Shown here piece after piece: positions 9,224 through 18,859 of a stretch of DNA of 64,000 nt (its first letter is position 1; each line of letters begins with the position of its first letter). Origin of the DNA: Beroe forskalii (Eukaryota; Ctenophora; Nuda; Beroida; Beroidae). The stretch lies in assembly GCA_011033025.1 (NCBI GenBank), contig WFMF01000205.1:186001-250000 (forward strand), given 5' to 3'. A program made the position numbers and the translations under genes. The notes under the pieces are model-generated. The model was not told where the DNA came from. It did no database searches and worked only from the letters and a program-made list of their open reading frames with translations.

Positions 9224-9892
9224 TCAGCTTGTTTCGGCTGGATCACTATAGCCAGTATAATTCCCATGTGGATCAGGATATGTCTCTCTTATTTTATTGA
9301 CAACACAACGAGGTAAAATCATTCGATTATTTTTGCCCATCGGCTGACCCCCGTTAGTGAATGCAACGAAATTTCTATAACAGATGTGTCTTTTTAGTGT
9401 GTTATTGAAAGGCCTGTCCAAAAACTTATCTCTAGAAACACTGTCTTTTATCAAAGATGCGATAATAAGCCTGTTATACTGAAGACCATCTTCAGACAAC
9501 AGTTGAACTTGGAAAAAGCCATGGTCTGTCACGCATCCACCATCATGAACGAACTCAGACAGTTCGGCTTTGTCCTGGCAGCAAACTGCTTCTCTGCCCA
9601 AGCATGAAGTACATTTATTACATGTACACCAACCATCTTCTTGTCGATCCGCGTTGTCCTCATTGTCACATTGTCCAGATTGTGGCACCTCATCTAATTG
9701 CGTTTCATCGTTATCCTCCATAGTGAATACTGAAAAATCCATCTGTACAATCTGATCATCGTTGTCACTGTCTTCACAAGGTGAGCAGTAAGGAAGATCA
9801 TCCAATTCGTAAATGCTTGAAACTGTACTGTCGTTTGAGCCATTGTCTGATAGATATCCACTGTTGAACTCACAGAAGTCATCAGGGTTCAT
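9224..9892 (-). CDS. Second Kolobok ORF: P2X7-ballast-like Cys-rich protein
   Basis: This 222-residue product has an acidic N-terminal third rich in Asp/Glu/Ser. The Cys motif WCTCNKCTSCLGREAVCCQD follows near residue 105, then CVTDHGFF, a HICYRNFVAFTNG segment, and MILPRCVVNKIRETYPD ending in GNYTGYSDP. This order (W-C-x-C-x-x-C, E-x-x-C-C, C-x-T-x-H, Y-R-x-F-V, R-x-x-x-P-x-C-V-x-x-I-R-x-x-[FY]-P, G-x-Y-x-G-[FY]) is the zinc-binding 'ballast' domain known from the cytoplasmic tail of vertebrate P2X7 receptors and from many stand-alone invertebrate proteins. Here it lies downstream of the transposase on the same strand, inside the terminal repeats, so it belongs to the transposon. Its role in transposition is unknown. 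Confidence 0.8.
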   Translation of the reverse strand: MNPDDFCEFNSGYLSDNGSNDSTVSSIYELDDLPYCSPCEDSDNDDQIVQMDFSVFTMEDNDETQLDEVPQSGQCDNEDNADRQEDGWCTCNKCTSCLGREAVCCQDKAELSEFVHDGGCVTDHGFFQVQLLSEDGLQYNRLIIASLIKDSVSRDKFLDRPFNNTLKRHICYRNFVAFTNGGQPMGKNNRMILPRCVVNKIRETYPDPHGNYTGYSDPAETS

Positions 9893-10219
9893 TCTGAATG
9901 TAAATTATTGCGAGAATGAAATTCAATATAGCTGTAGAATGAAATAAAGAAATAAATCAGTCATGTTTGATCCAAGCCAATCTGCAATTATTGTACGCAT
10001 ATTCTTACGGAAACAACAAATTATCAAAACTAAGGTGAATAACAGAACACATTCAAGTTTGAATTCACTGGTTCACAATAAGTAAAATCAAAAAGCATAT
10101 TTAAAATGTCTGAGGTGATCTAGAAATACTGAAACACATAGTAAAGAAATGATAACTGTGGTGTACACGCATGATGTATACACAGTGTATACAGTGTACT
10201 ATAGTTTGATGTATATACA

Positions 10220-12463
10220 TTAAAATCGAGAACGTGTAACAGAGTCTTCAGCACTTGGAATTTTCAGACCAGATACATTTGCAGGGACTTTCCTTTTGAT
10301 ATATTTTTCACTACCTAACAGCTCCGAGATTTCTCTCTCTTTTCTCTTTGCTGAGACAGATGAAAGCACATTGTTGAGTATGTCTTTCCTGTACGAGTAG
10401 TCCTTACGTAGATCTCTCGATTTCCTCACATACTTTTTCTGACTCTTTGAGTAGGCCCAGAACTCCTTGGTCTTCTTTGAATCATTTTCAAGATTGGTGT
10501 TGATTTCGATTGCAGTCACCATAGAGCCAATAATCATTCTTCTCAATGAGTACGATGATCGTTTGGGAAGGAACTTGAGTCTAACATTATGGTAGACTTC
10601 AAGTCCCCCCGTATGCAGGAAATTACAACACATTTTGATTGAGTTGACCAGTCGAGTCTCCGTGAAATACTTGAACAGGGCCTTGAACTCACTGGTACCG
10701 ATTTCTAACCACTTCACGCCTTTCAGCTTCCTTGATTTAGCCCTTGACTTATGCCCACACTTATTCTCAGTTGTGAAGTATGGGTATAATTTATCGGAGG
10801 GAAGATTGATTTGCTTCTTCCGATCTTTATTCCGCTCTGCCTGAAGATCGAGCTTGAGAGACTTGAATGGGTCCTTTGTCCAAGCATGCCGATTACATAG
10901 GTGCAGAAGACTAGAGTGAAATCTTTCAACCAGAACTCTTGGATCACCACAACAAGCCTTGCAACTATACCAAAAATGGTTGACTAAAGGATTTATGAAG
11001 TCAGATATTTTAGGTAGTTTCAAAGCCATCTTGGAGAGCTTCTTTTTGAGTAACCGGGCTTTGTGCCATATATCGTAATTATGAACAATACTACTAAAAC
11101 ATGTCCTTACCAATTTGGCTATTTTGGTGTTCTCATCAGTGACAAAGTTATTGATTTTTAGGCCATATGCAGCAAGGTTAGTCAAAACTTCTTTACAGGC
11201 AGCAGTTTCTAAATCGCCTTTATACATGCCTTTTTGACTGATGAAGAAGTCAACTATTGCCCCAGACTTCATGTGCATTATGCTGTAGGTACAAAACTTT
11301 GCACACCACCCTGGTGTGTCAAAGTGCCCATCTCCCGCAACATCTAACTCAGTTTCATCTTTCAAGCGACTAATTGTTGCATCTCTGATAGAAGTCCATT
11401 TTTCGACGATGATTGGGTATACGTTAACTCTGTTCAACTTGTAAAATGTTGTAGCACAGACATACGGTACTGACAAGCAAGTCATAACCGATTCAAGAAC
11501 ACTGTAACTAAGTCCGCATAGAATAGCTGCTCCTGAAAACATCATATTGCTAACATATTTTCCCTGAACAATTGGTGAACTTCTCCAGACTCCCTCGTGA
11601 GGACAGATTCCATAGCATCTATAATGGAAAATAACGGCAAAACCTTGTGTTACGATCTTGGTAACTTTGGCGTGAGCTGCACATTCAGGACAAAATTTGA
11701 ATATAGAAAGTAACATCGGAACACTAACAAAAACCCAGCTGGCACAATCAGCAAAAGTATTGACACTATCGTGAGTAACGTTATCTTCTTCGTGCAGCTC
11801 ACAGTCAGCATCCTCAGAATCAAAACCAGAACCCATACCGTCATCATCATCGTCCGATGCTTCTGTGCTCATGGCATAGTCACTCCTGTCATCATCCGAC
11901 GATTCAGCATCAGACTCAGGTCCTATTATGGCGTCTATCATCGTTTCATCGCAGCCATCTGTATCTGATAAGTTAGATATAACATCAAGATTCTCGTCTA
12001 TCACAACAGGATCATGATTATCATCAGGGTTATTGTTTAGTTGAAGGCGCTGCTTGGGTGGTGGTCTGTGTTCTCTTGGCAACAGTGGGTCTTTGAACCT
12101 GCCTGTTTCACGTTCTGTATTCGGTATGCTGCCAGGCTTCAATCTCAACTGTGTTCTGAGATTGTTGGTATTATTACGATAACGTAGCAAATCATCATCC
12201 CTGAAGTCAGACTCGAAGAAGTGATCTGTGCAAACCCGAGTGCTTTGACTCGGCTTCCAGGTTGTCAAATCCCTCATCATTCTCCTGACCCAGGTTTCTC
12301 TGAGCTGAGGATCTTTGGGCAGAATAAGGTATCTCAGAAAGTCCCTTCCCTGATGTGCACTGCTCTTATCCCTACAACTCCTATTGGAACACCCACCCAT
12401 AGCACAGAATGACCCTGATTTCTTTTTCTTCTTAGCAGGTGGCCCATTGTCTGTCATGCTCAC
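10220..12463 (-). CDS. THAP-domain transposase (Kolobok type)
   Basis: This 747-residue open frame starts MSMTDNGPPAKKKKKSG, a likely nuclear signal. Residues of about 20-100 form a THAP zinc finger: CAMGGCSNRS supplies the first Cys pair, WVRRMMRDLTTWKPS lies in the middle, and CTDHFFESDF gives the Cys-x-x-His. An acidic Asp/Ser-rich linker follows. The catalytic half starts near AGDGHFDTPGWCAKFCTYSI (first acidic residue), then FVTDENTKIAKLV (second), then a long helical region with NHFWYSCKACCGDP and LVERFHSSLLHLCNRHAW. The same 'D-G-x-[YF]-D-[ST]-P-G-x-x-A-K' signature occurs in many fish and invertebrate THAP transposases. It presumably binds the 15-bp terminal repeats and cuts at TTAA. 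The frame shows no break. Confidence 0.88.
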   Translation of the reverse strand: MSMTDNGPPAKKKKKSGSFCAMGGCSNRSCRDKSSAHQGRDFLRYLILPKDPQLRETWVRRMMRDLTTWKPSQSTRVCTDHFFESDFRDDDLLRYRNNTNNLRTQLRLKPGSIPNTERETGRFKDPLLPREHRPPPKQRLQLNNNPDDNHDPVVIDENLDVISNLSDTDGCDETMIDAIIGPESDAESSDDDRSDYAMSTEASDDDDDGMGSGFDSEDADCELHEEDNVTHDSVNTFADCASWVFVSVPMLLSIFKFCPECAAHAKVTKIVTQGFAVIFHYRCYGICPHEGVWRSSPIVQGKYVSNMMFSGAAILCGLSYSVLESVMTCLSVPYVCATTFYKLNRVNVYPIIVEKWTSIRDATISRLKDETELDVAGDGHFDTPGWCAKFCTYSIMHMKSGAIVDFFISQKGMYKGDLETAACKEVLTNLAAYGLKINNFVTDENTKIAKLVRTCFSSIVHNYDIWHKARLLKKKLSKMALKLPKISDFINPLVNHFWYSCKACCGDPRVLVERFHSSLLHLCNRHAWTKDPFKSLKLDLQAERNKDRKKQINLPSDKLYPYFTTENKCGHKSRAKSRKLKGVKWLEIGTSEFKALFKYFTETRLVNSIKMCCNFLHTGGLEVYHNVRLKFLPKRSSYSLRRMIIGSMVTAIEINTNLENDSKKTKEFWAYSKSQKKYVRKSRDLRKDYSYRKDILNNVLSSVSAKRKEREISELLGSEKYIKRKVPANVSGLKIPSAEDSVTRSRF

Positions 12464-12953
12464 GAGTTCTTTTGAGTGAATACCTTAGGCGAGCAAAAAT
12501 TTAGAATCGGTGCAAAAATAGCAAAAAATATAGTACTCAAACTGAACATCACAAGATAGAAAACAGGTATCAATCAAAGGGACGTCATTACATATGTCAC
12601 GTGATTAAAACCATATTAACGGCATAAAAATTTCAAAAATACGTGTGGAAAATGTGGATATACTATAAAAGTTTTCATAAGTTCACAAGTTGGACCATGC
12701 CGACGGAACAATACAAAAAGAAACAAGCGTAACTGTACACAATCAGTGAAACGTAAAGTAAACAATACACACACAGAAGCGCGGGTGCTGCAGTTTCGAT
12801 TCCGGCACAAATTAGTTTATCCAATTACACCGGTAATACGTGGAAATTACACGCCCATACTTACCACAAGTTATTTTTATAACATAAGGATCACATTAAG
12901 CCAATAAAAAGTATATGTTAATTTTTCATGAAAATCGCGTCATGCACCTTTAA

Positions 12954-13975
12954 GTACGCAGGGGCACGTCTTGAACTCGTCACGGACAGTGACATGTACA
13001 TGTTCCTCGAGCTGGCGATGCGTGGTGGTGTTTCCACCATCACGAAGAGGAAAGCTACCGCCAACACCCCCCTCATCCCAGACTCCTATGATCCCAACAA
13101 GCCTACCATGTGGATCGTGTACCTGGACGCCAACAATTTAGTGAGTGCTTTCCCGTTCCAGAGCAGTAGATCAGTATCATCCTAAATAGCTACGATTCAA
13201 ATAACGACATTCACAGTATGCACACTGTTAGATTGATGAATACACATTTTCGCTTGTAATTATTTTTAATTGTTTTCAGTATGGGTACTGCATGCTGCTA
13301 AAGCTTCCCTACAGAAACTTCTACTGGGGGAGGATTGCTCTGGAACAAATCAGAGCATTGGATCCGGAGGGCCGGTACGGATGCTTCGTGGAAGTGGATG
13401 CCTCCATTCCAGCTGATCTCCACGACGCCCTGAATGATATGCCGCCATTCCCGGAGAGCTTCGAGATAACCTCGGACATTGTGTCTGAGATAACCAAGAA
13501 GCTGAGAACAGCTCGATTCGGGGAATCCTCTTCTGTGAGACCCATGAGGAAGTTGGCACCCAACTTCTTCAAAAAGAAGGGATACGTCTGCCACATCAAA
13601 GCCCTCCAGAAGTGGATTGAATTGGGGGCAAGGATAGATCGGATTGGGCGTGTCCTTTGGTTCGAGCAGAAGGACTGGCTCGCACCATACATCAACTTCA
13701 ATACTCAGATGAGGATGGCAGCGGGATCGGACTTCAAGATCTCCTTCTTTAAGCTCATGGTGAGTTTCGATCGAGTATTGCTTATTCAAAATGTGTGTAC
13801 ATCCTCGAATCTAACCATAGTACTAGGTAATGTCATAATTATTTCAAAATCTACATCATTTCAGATAAATTCCTTTTTCGGAAAGACCTGCGAGTCTGTT
13901 CGGAACAAGAAGAATATCGTCCTCATCAACAAGATGCAACAACAGAGGCGATACACTTCCCGCGTCCCAAGTCAG
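12954..13975 (+). pseudogene. Polinton DNA polymerase B, palm-region parts on the opposite strand (fossil)
   Basis: Coding-like blocks carry LELVTDSDMYMFLELAMRGG and IVYLDANNL (about 12,954-13,140), the polymerase region with the first catalytic Asp. The block at 13,290-13,760 has LPYRNFYWGR, a KGYVCHIKALQKWIELG stretch and WLAPYINFNTQMR. About 13,865-13,970 has NSFFGKTCESVRNKKNIVLI (motif B). The gap at about 13,141-13,279 begins GTGAGT and ends in a T-rich stretch with CAG, as an intron would. The block is + while the rest of the polymerase is -. The equivalent region of the short copy at 53.3-54.4 kb is entirely on -. Broken fossil. Confidence 0.8.
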
Positions 13976-14039
13976 TCCTGATGGTACGATTATTCATGAT
14001 GATCCATATTGAAATACTGCTTTTCAAAACATCTTCATT

Positions 14040-16110
14040 TCAAAGCATCAAATTCATTGGTGGAACTGTAAATACCTTAACTTTATTCATACCCGGTGCT
14101 GTGAAGTAGTGCAGGGGGTCAAGGTCGTAGCACTCCAAGGCCTCCTCTCTGTACCGGTTAAAGATGTCCGAGAGGAGAAGGACATCAGTTTTTACGTAGA
14201 GGTCAGAGTAGTCCTTCAGTGATCGACAGCCGAACTCTGAGAAAACGCGCTGGGCGTGTTGGTAGTCTTCGTCAGAGCACGGACTCTCCGTCAGCAGGTT
14301 GTAGAACTCTCTCTCTGAGGAGGGAGCTGCTTCTCCTTCAGTCGCTCCATGGAGTTGATGTAGCTGTAGGGGAAAACCCCCTTCCGCAAGAGAAGACGGA
14401 GCTTGGTCTCGTCCCCACCCCAACTCTTTCTCACGTATCTCCTGATCTCCTTGAAGTTTGATACTCCCTCAGATAAGAGATCGACGGTTAGCTTCTCTAA
14501 ACTTGCCGAGAGATGTGCCAGGCTGTCTGCAGACGGAATTTCAATTAAATATCATGACGGAAATATTGCTGTAGCGTAAGGAATCTTAACTTTGCTTTAA
14601 ATTAGCTATGTTGATTAACTAACCCATGAAGCGGAGATTTGATGTGAGGATTGCTGTATACCGCTCCATATTTCTAGGAATCAGCCTGACATTCTTGAAG
14701 CGCTTGGTTAGCTTTTCGACGATGATGTGACCGTCAAATCTGAATAAAACAAGGGTATTATTGGTGAAGTTCTTAATAACTCCTACATAATTAACATTTT
14801 CATCACTCCTAAGTCTAACAGTGAACACTCCTCATTCATTAAAGCTTCATGAAATATAGTACTTTGTTTGATTATATTACAATGGAATACATGCGATACT
14901 CACCCCGTCATATTGTGGAAAACGATGGGAATGTACTTCGAGACCTGCCTCTCCCTGTTACAGTCTGGACAGTACTACGCGATACCCAGGATGACTCCCG
15001 TGGTGTGGTCGTGATCCCGGTGACGATTCTCTGTCCCGGGCAGGAGATAGTCCTCGCAAAGGTAGCACTTTATAGCGCTGTCAAGCTCAAGCTGTCTCTC
15101 AGCTGATGGTGTCTCCATTGGCTTTACGAAGTCGAGAGTTGGCTTCACCATGAGCCAGAGTTTATCGCATCTGCAGAAAGTTTCCTTTATCATGTTTAGC
15201 ACATAATGTGAAGTTACAAAAATATCATTAGTTATTTACTAATTATTTTATTGACAATTTTATTTCGAAAATCATTTTAAGAGAAAAAACAGAAACCTGT
15301 CAATAAACTTTTCAACGCAATCATGCCCTGTGTAGGTCTCCACGGGCAGGTTGAACTTGGCATCGTGCGAGTTCAGCTTCAATGCGTAGCTGTAGGGAAC
15401 AAACTCAGCTACATTCTGCGTCCTACTGCTGCACTCACACTCACCCTGGCACCTATCGCAGCTTACCTCTTTACTGACACATTCAAAGTCAGCAGCTGAA
15501 AATAGAGTTAAGTTAATCCATAATATTACTGTCATCACACATATTTACATGTTGGAGGTTTGTATGAGTCATGTATAATTGAATTAAAGGGGTACCTATC
15601 CATGCCAAATGCTTGATGGTCTTTCTGTATGACTTGAATCGACAGATGCGATCCTTCGGCTTCTCAGGCATCTTGATCTTCTGTATCTTGAATTTTTCGC
15701 ATATCTCACTGTGTTTAGTGAGGCTCTCCTCCTCGACAAACCTGCCCAATTAAGAGATAAGATAATGATATTGTGAAGAATCACCATGCTCTCTGCGAAA
15801 GTTATCCATACTCATCACTTATAATCAAGATACGTTCATATTATACGTTTCAACTCACCCTTTGAAGCAACGCATACAGTAATGCTTGGTGTGTCGATTC
15901 TTAGAGTTCTCTATGAGGAGGCCGTTAACACTTGTCACCAGCACAAAGTGCTGGGTCCCCTCATTGCCGATGAGGAGAACATTCAACTTCTCCTCATACA
16001 CCTCCTCGCTCAACCTCGTTGGAAATAACCCCTCGGGGAGGTTGTCACTCCCGTCGTGGTAAGCAATTACGTTTACGTTCACTGAGTTCTGCTTCTCAAA
16101 TCGTGTCATC
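14040..16110 (-). pseudogene. Polinton DNA polymerase B, exonuclease and middle parts (fossil)
   Basis: Blocks in order along - are: about 15,855-16,110 with FEKQNSVNVNVIAYHDG and HTKHYCMRCFKG; about 15,600-15,745 with LTKHSEICEKFKI; about 15,300-15,495 with ADFECVSKE (exonuclease motif with catalytic Asp/Glu) and a Cys-rich CDRCQGECEC; about 14,980-15,180 with CYLCEDYLLPG and HRDHDHTTG; about 14,620-14,740 with FDGHIIVEKL; about 14,400-14,525; and about 14,090-14,340 with YSDLYVKTDVLLLSDIFNRY and LDPLHYFTAPG. These are the 3'-5' exonuclease and linker regions of Polinton PolB. Gaps of 60-200 bases separate them, several with splice-like borders. Broken fossil. Confidence 0.78.
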
Positions 16111-16239
16111 TGTAGTAGTAAAATTTGAATTTGAGCTATTATTTAACATATCTAAATTAATTCAGTAAGTTTAAAATATCCAATGCCATGTAGCAAGATC
16201 TTCTTAAACGCATTGATCTCCGAAAAGCCGAAAACTCAC

Positions 16240-17935
16240 CTGTCTTGGGGTTAGAGGGAAATTAATTCCTTCTAAGTTGAGTTTCTCGAACTCCTCCCGA
16301 TAGTGCTGAGGTCTATGAGGAATGAGGATTCATCAGCCTCTCTGGATGCTGTGCGCGATGCCGCTGAGCTGCAAGACACCATGCTATGCAATTGTTATCC
16401 TTCTTGTTCTGGATGTTTAGGAGACTTTTCTTTGCTTTGATCTTGTCAGGAAGAGCAATGTAGCTCCCCGACCCCATCGGATCGTACCTATGAACATAGT
16501 GTTAAAATTTCAAATAAAATTCAGTTCGCATGCCAGACGGATGGATTCTGATCAGTGTTCTAGATAATAGGTTAATACTCACCTAGTTGTATGGATAGTT
16601 AAGCCCGTGACCCCATCGACTATCCAGCCTGATCCATTTCGCAGGAATTCATCAATCTTGACCAGGATCTCTGAAAGCAATCGTATATTAATATACTCAG
16701 AAATGGGCTCATATAAGGTTTTAATATAAACTGCTTCGTGAATACCACTGATATTTTCTCACAAAATATATTCATCATAGAGACATACAATAACTCAGGA
16801 AAAGTGATATGAAATTACCGTTTATTTGATCTTCCAGAATCTGAGCAATGTCGTCCGTGGAGAGTATGATGCTACCAGAAGCTGTGAATGTGCATGATGC
16901 GCTGCTTCCTCCAATAAGCTTCCTCATCTCGATCTCCGCTCCTATGTATACTTTCGCGCCCTTACCCAACCCCAATCCGATGACGTCCGCAAGCTGATCG
17001 ACATGATCCTGCAGTAGACCCTCGTAGTCAAGAGTTGGTTCGATAGGAATAGATATGATTCTGAATGTCCCGTTGATAGCCTGTTCTGTAGGGTATTGGG
17101 TGGTGACTTGATTGGGTGGAGCCTCCGAAGGACCCAGCTTTCTACACTGCTTCTCATGCTGACATCTCGCATAGCCAGTCGAGAACTTCTTGAAGCACAC
17201 GCGACAATCATAAGTTCTTACCCCGCAGCTTCTTTTATGAGAGAGGATATCCCCCTCTATCTTAGACGTACAGACTGGACATAAACGACCCTCCCCACAG
17301 ATGGTAGTATGTCTATAGAAGTTTTTGGCCAGCATTGTTTTATTACATATTGGGCACGTTTTTTCCTTGCGAGAATGGGCTGTGAAAGTTAGGCGATGCC
17401 CTCTGAAGATGATCGATGTAAGTCGGCCCGTCCTCTCATCCAATTCAACGTCGTTAATCATACACTCTACTATGTCCTCACGCAGAATCTCGATATGTGA
17501 GCTGGCTAGCCGGTGGACGATAACAGGGCGAGATTGATACTCCTTGGCAGCACCATCCACGACCGCATCCGCAAACAACTGGATTTTAGCAGGCAGATGA
17601 GTTTTATTCTTCTCAAGGATGTCAGTGACCTGATACGGACAAAGCATAAGATAAAGGTATTTGGAAAAAAAGAACGTAGGCATCAAGTTACTAAGCAGTC
17701 AATGCGCAATATTGAAGTAGTTTAGAGTTTACAATCATTAGGAAACGTAACATCTAAAAATCTCGTACAATCTCACAAAGCAATCATAATATAAAAAATC
17801 AAAGCAACCGACGGGAAGGGTTCTTACCGAAGAAAGAGCTGTGGTGAGATCATCTGATAGAGGAAACGTTTCAGTCATAGCAGAAACAATGTTATTATCA
17901 AACTGAGGTACTATGAAACTTTGAAAAGTGAACAA
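16240..17935 (-). pseudogene. Polinton DNA polymerase B, N-terminal zinc-finger parts (fossil)
   Basis: The first block (about 17,825-17,935) starts MFTFQSFIVPQFDNN and recurs in all three copies in the window next to the end repeat, so it is probably the first exon. The next large block (about 16,820-17,640) has a region rich in Cys/His pairs: CPICNKTM, FYRHTTIC, CPVCTSKI, HKRSCG, YDCRVCFKKF, HEKQC. This is a string of zinc-finger-like motifs before KVYIGAEIEMRKL. Further blocks at about 16,590-16,670 (GSGWIVDGVTGL) and 16,250-16,490 match the family's N-terminal domain. The protein would prime and copy the linear element DNA. The multi-finger N-terminus is unusual to my eye. Broken fossil. 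Confidence 0.72.
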
Positions 17936-18700
17936 GCATCTCTCCCTAGGTCCTTATAAAGATCCAGTGCAAATGTCGAGAGGATTATTCCGTCCAATAG
18001 GATCTAACGAAACACAATTATATTTCAAGCCTTTTGTTTCCTGAGAATTCCTCAAGAATCTTTGGAGGAAGCATGGGTTAACTGGGGATAATTAGATAGC
18101 ACGTTGAATATTAATTCGGTACTGAAAGTGAACCATTGCTAACCTCACCTTCGAACTAATAACCTAGGTACGAGAAGAAGCTTTGAGAAACACCCATTGT
18201 TCAATTTTGTATATCATTAGAGTTCCTATTTTGCATAAGCAAGCTACGAGAAACTCCCCCTCCTCCCATCAATTTTACAGAGTTTAACAGTGCCTAACAA
18301 TCTCCCCGCTAATTACGAGAGAGCCATGACTCGGGAGACTGCTTTTTCCATTTGGGGGACAAGTGCGAGAAGAAGCTTTGAGAAACTCCCATTGTTCTAT
18401 TTTGCATATCATTAGAGATCCTATTTTACTTAAGCAAGCTACGAGAAACTCCCCCTCCTCCCATCAATTTTACAGAGTTTAACAGTGCCTAACAATCCCC
18501 CCGCTAATTACGAGAGAGCCATGACTCGGGAGACTACTGTTTCCATTTGGGAGACAAGTGTTTCCATCTGTAGCTGTAGGTGGGAGAATATTGTTTCCAT
18601 CTAGTAGTAGGGATATGTCACCATGGAAAGAGAAAAGTGTTTCAGCGCTGCAAAGAGACAGTCTGTGTTTCCATGGTGACATATCCCTACTACTCACGAA
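17936..18700. repeat. Polinton right end repeat of copy 1, with an internal duplication and terminal hairpin
   Basis: Sequence beyond the polymerase start matches, in the same or inverted direction, the outer parts of the short copies at 44.3-47.2 and 51.9-60.7 kb, so it is the terminal inverted repeat region. A stretch of about 197 bases is repeated in tandem here (about 18,171-18,366 and 18,367-18,560; both start CGAGAAGAAGCTTTGAGAAA). The outer 90 bases (about 18,604-18,693) form a hairpin: GGGATATGTCACCATGGAAA is answered by its inverse, with CAGCGCTG in the loop. The same hairpin closes the ends at about 44,395, 47,040, 49,590, 51,955 and 60,625. Confidence 0.75.
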
Positions 18701-18859
18701 CTTTTCCTTCCATTCGGAGAATAGCTCGGGCAGCTTGTTTGGTGTTAGCAACAGCAGTGCCAAGTTTCCATATCTTGACATCTCTCTTCCAATGACTGTA
18801 AGAAGTCTTAGGTTTTAGTTCAGGTGGTAAATCACCTCCCATTTCAACCCTAATAAACG

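Larger units (their letters stand above)
8886..12949 (-). mobile_element. Kolobok-type DNA transposon inserted in the Polinton polymerase
   Basis: The element begins with AGGTGCATGACGCGA (8,886-8,900) and ends with its exact inverse TCGCGTCATGCACCT (12,935-12,949). It is flanked by TTAA on both sides (8,882-8,885 and 12,950-12,953). A TTAA target site, short terminal repeats and a THAP-domain transposase are the definition of the Kolobok superfamily. Two long open frames on - fill the inside: the transposase at 10,220-12,463 and a P2X7-ballast-like protein at 9,224-9,892. Both frames and both ends are intact, so this 4,064-bp copy looks complete and young. Polymerase sequence to its left lies on - and to its right on +. 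Confidence 0.92.
1..18700. mobile_element. Polinton/Maverick (adintovirus-like) element, copy 1; left end outside the window
   Basis: A run of capsid, protease, packaging ATPase, integrase and type B DNA polymerase genes is the hallmark gene set of Polintons. Genes at 13-2,775 are on +, those at 2,790-4,979 on -, those at 5,157-7,865 on +, and the polymerase fills 7.95-17.94 kb mostly on -. The right end repeat runs from about 17.94 to 18.70 kb and recurs, inverted, around two short relatives at 44-47 and 52-60.7 kb. The copy is a fossil: several parts are in pieces, with perhaps five or more breaks, and a 4-kb Kolobok transposon lies inside the polymerase. Major capsid, ATPase and zinc-finger parts still read as long open frames. 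Polymerase sequence in the three copies is very similar by eye, so the family is not ancient. Family and gene set are well supported; the exact ends are not. Confidence 0.9.

Noticed and set aside
13298-13789. Reverse-strand frames over the polymerase palm block
   Set aside because: They are shadows of the polymerase blocks, which carry recognised catalytic motifs in the other direction.
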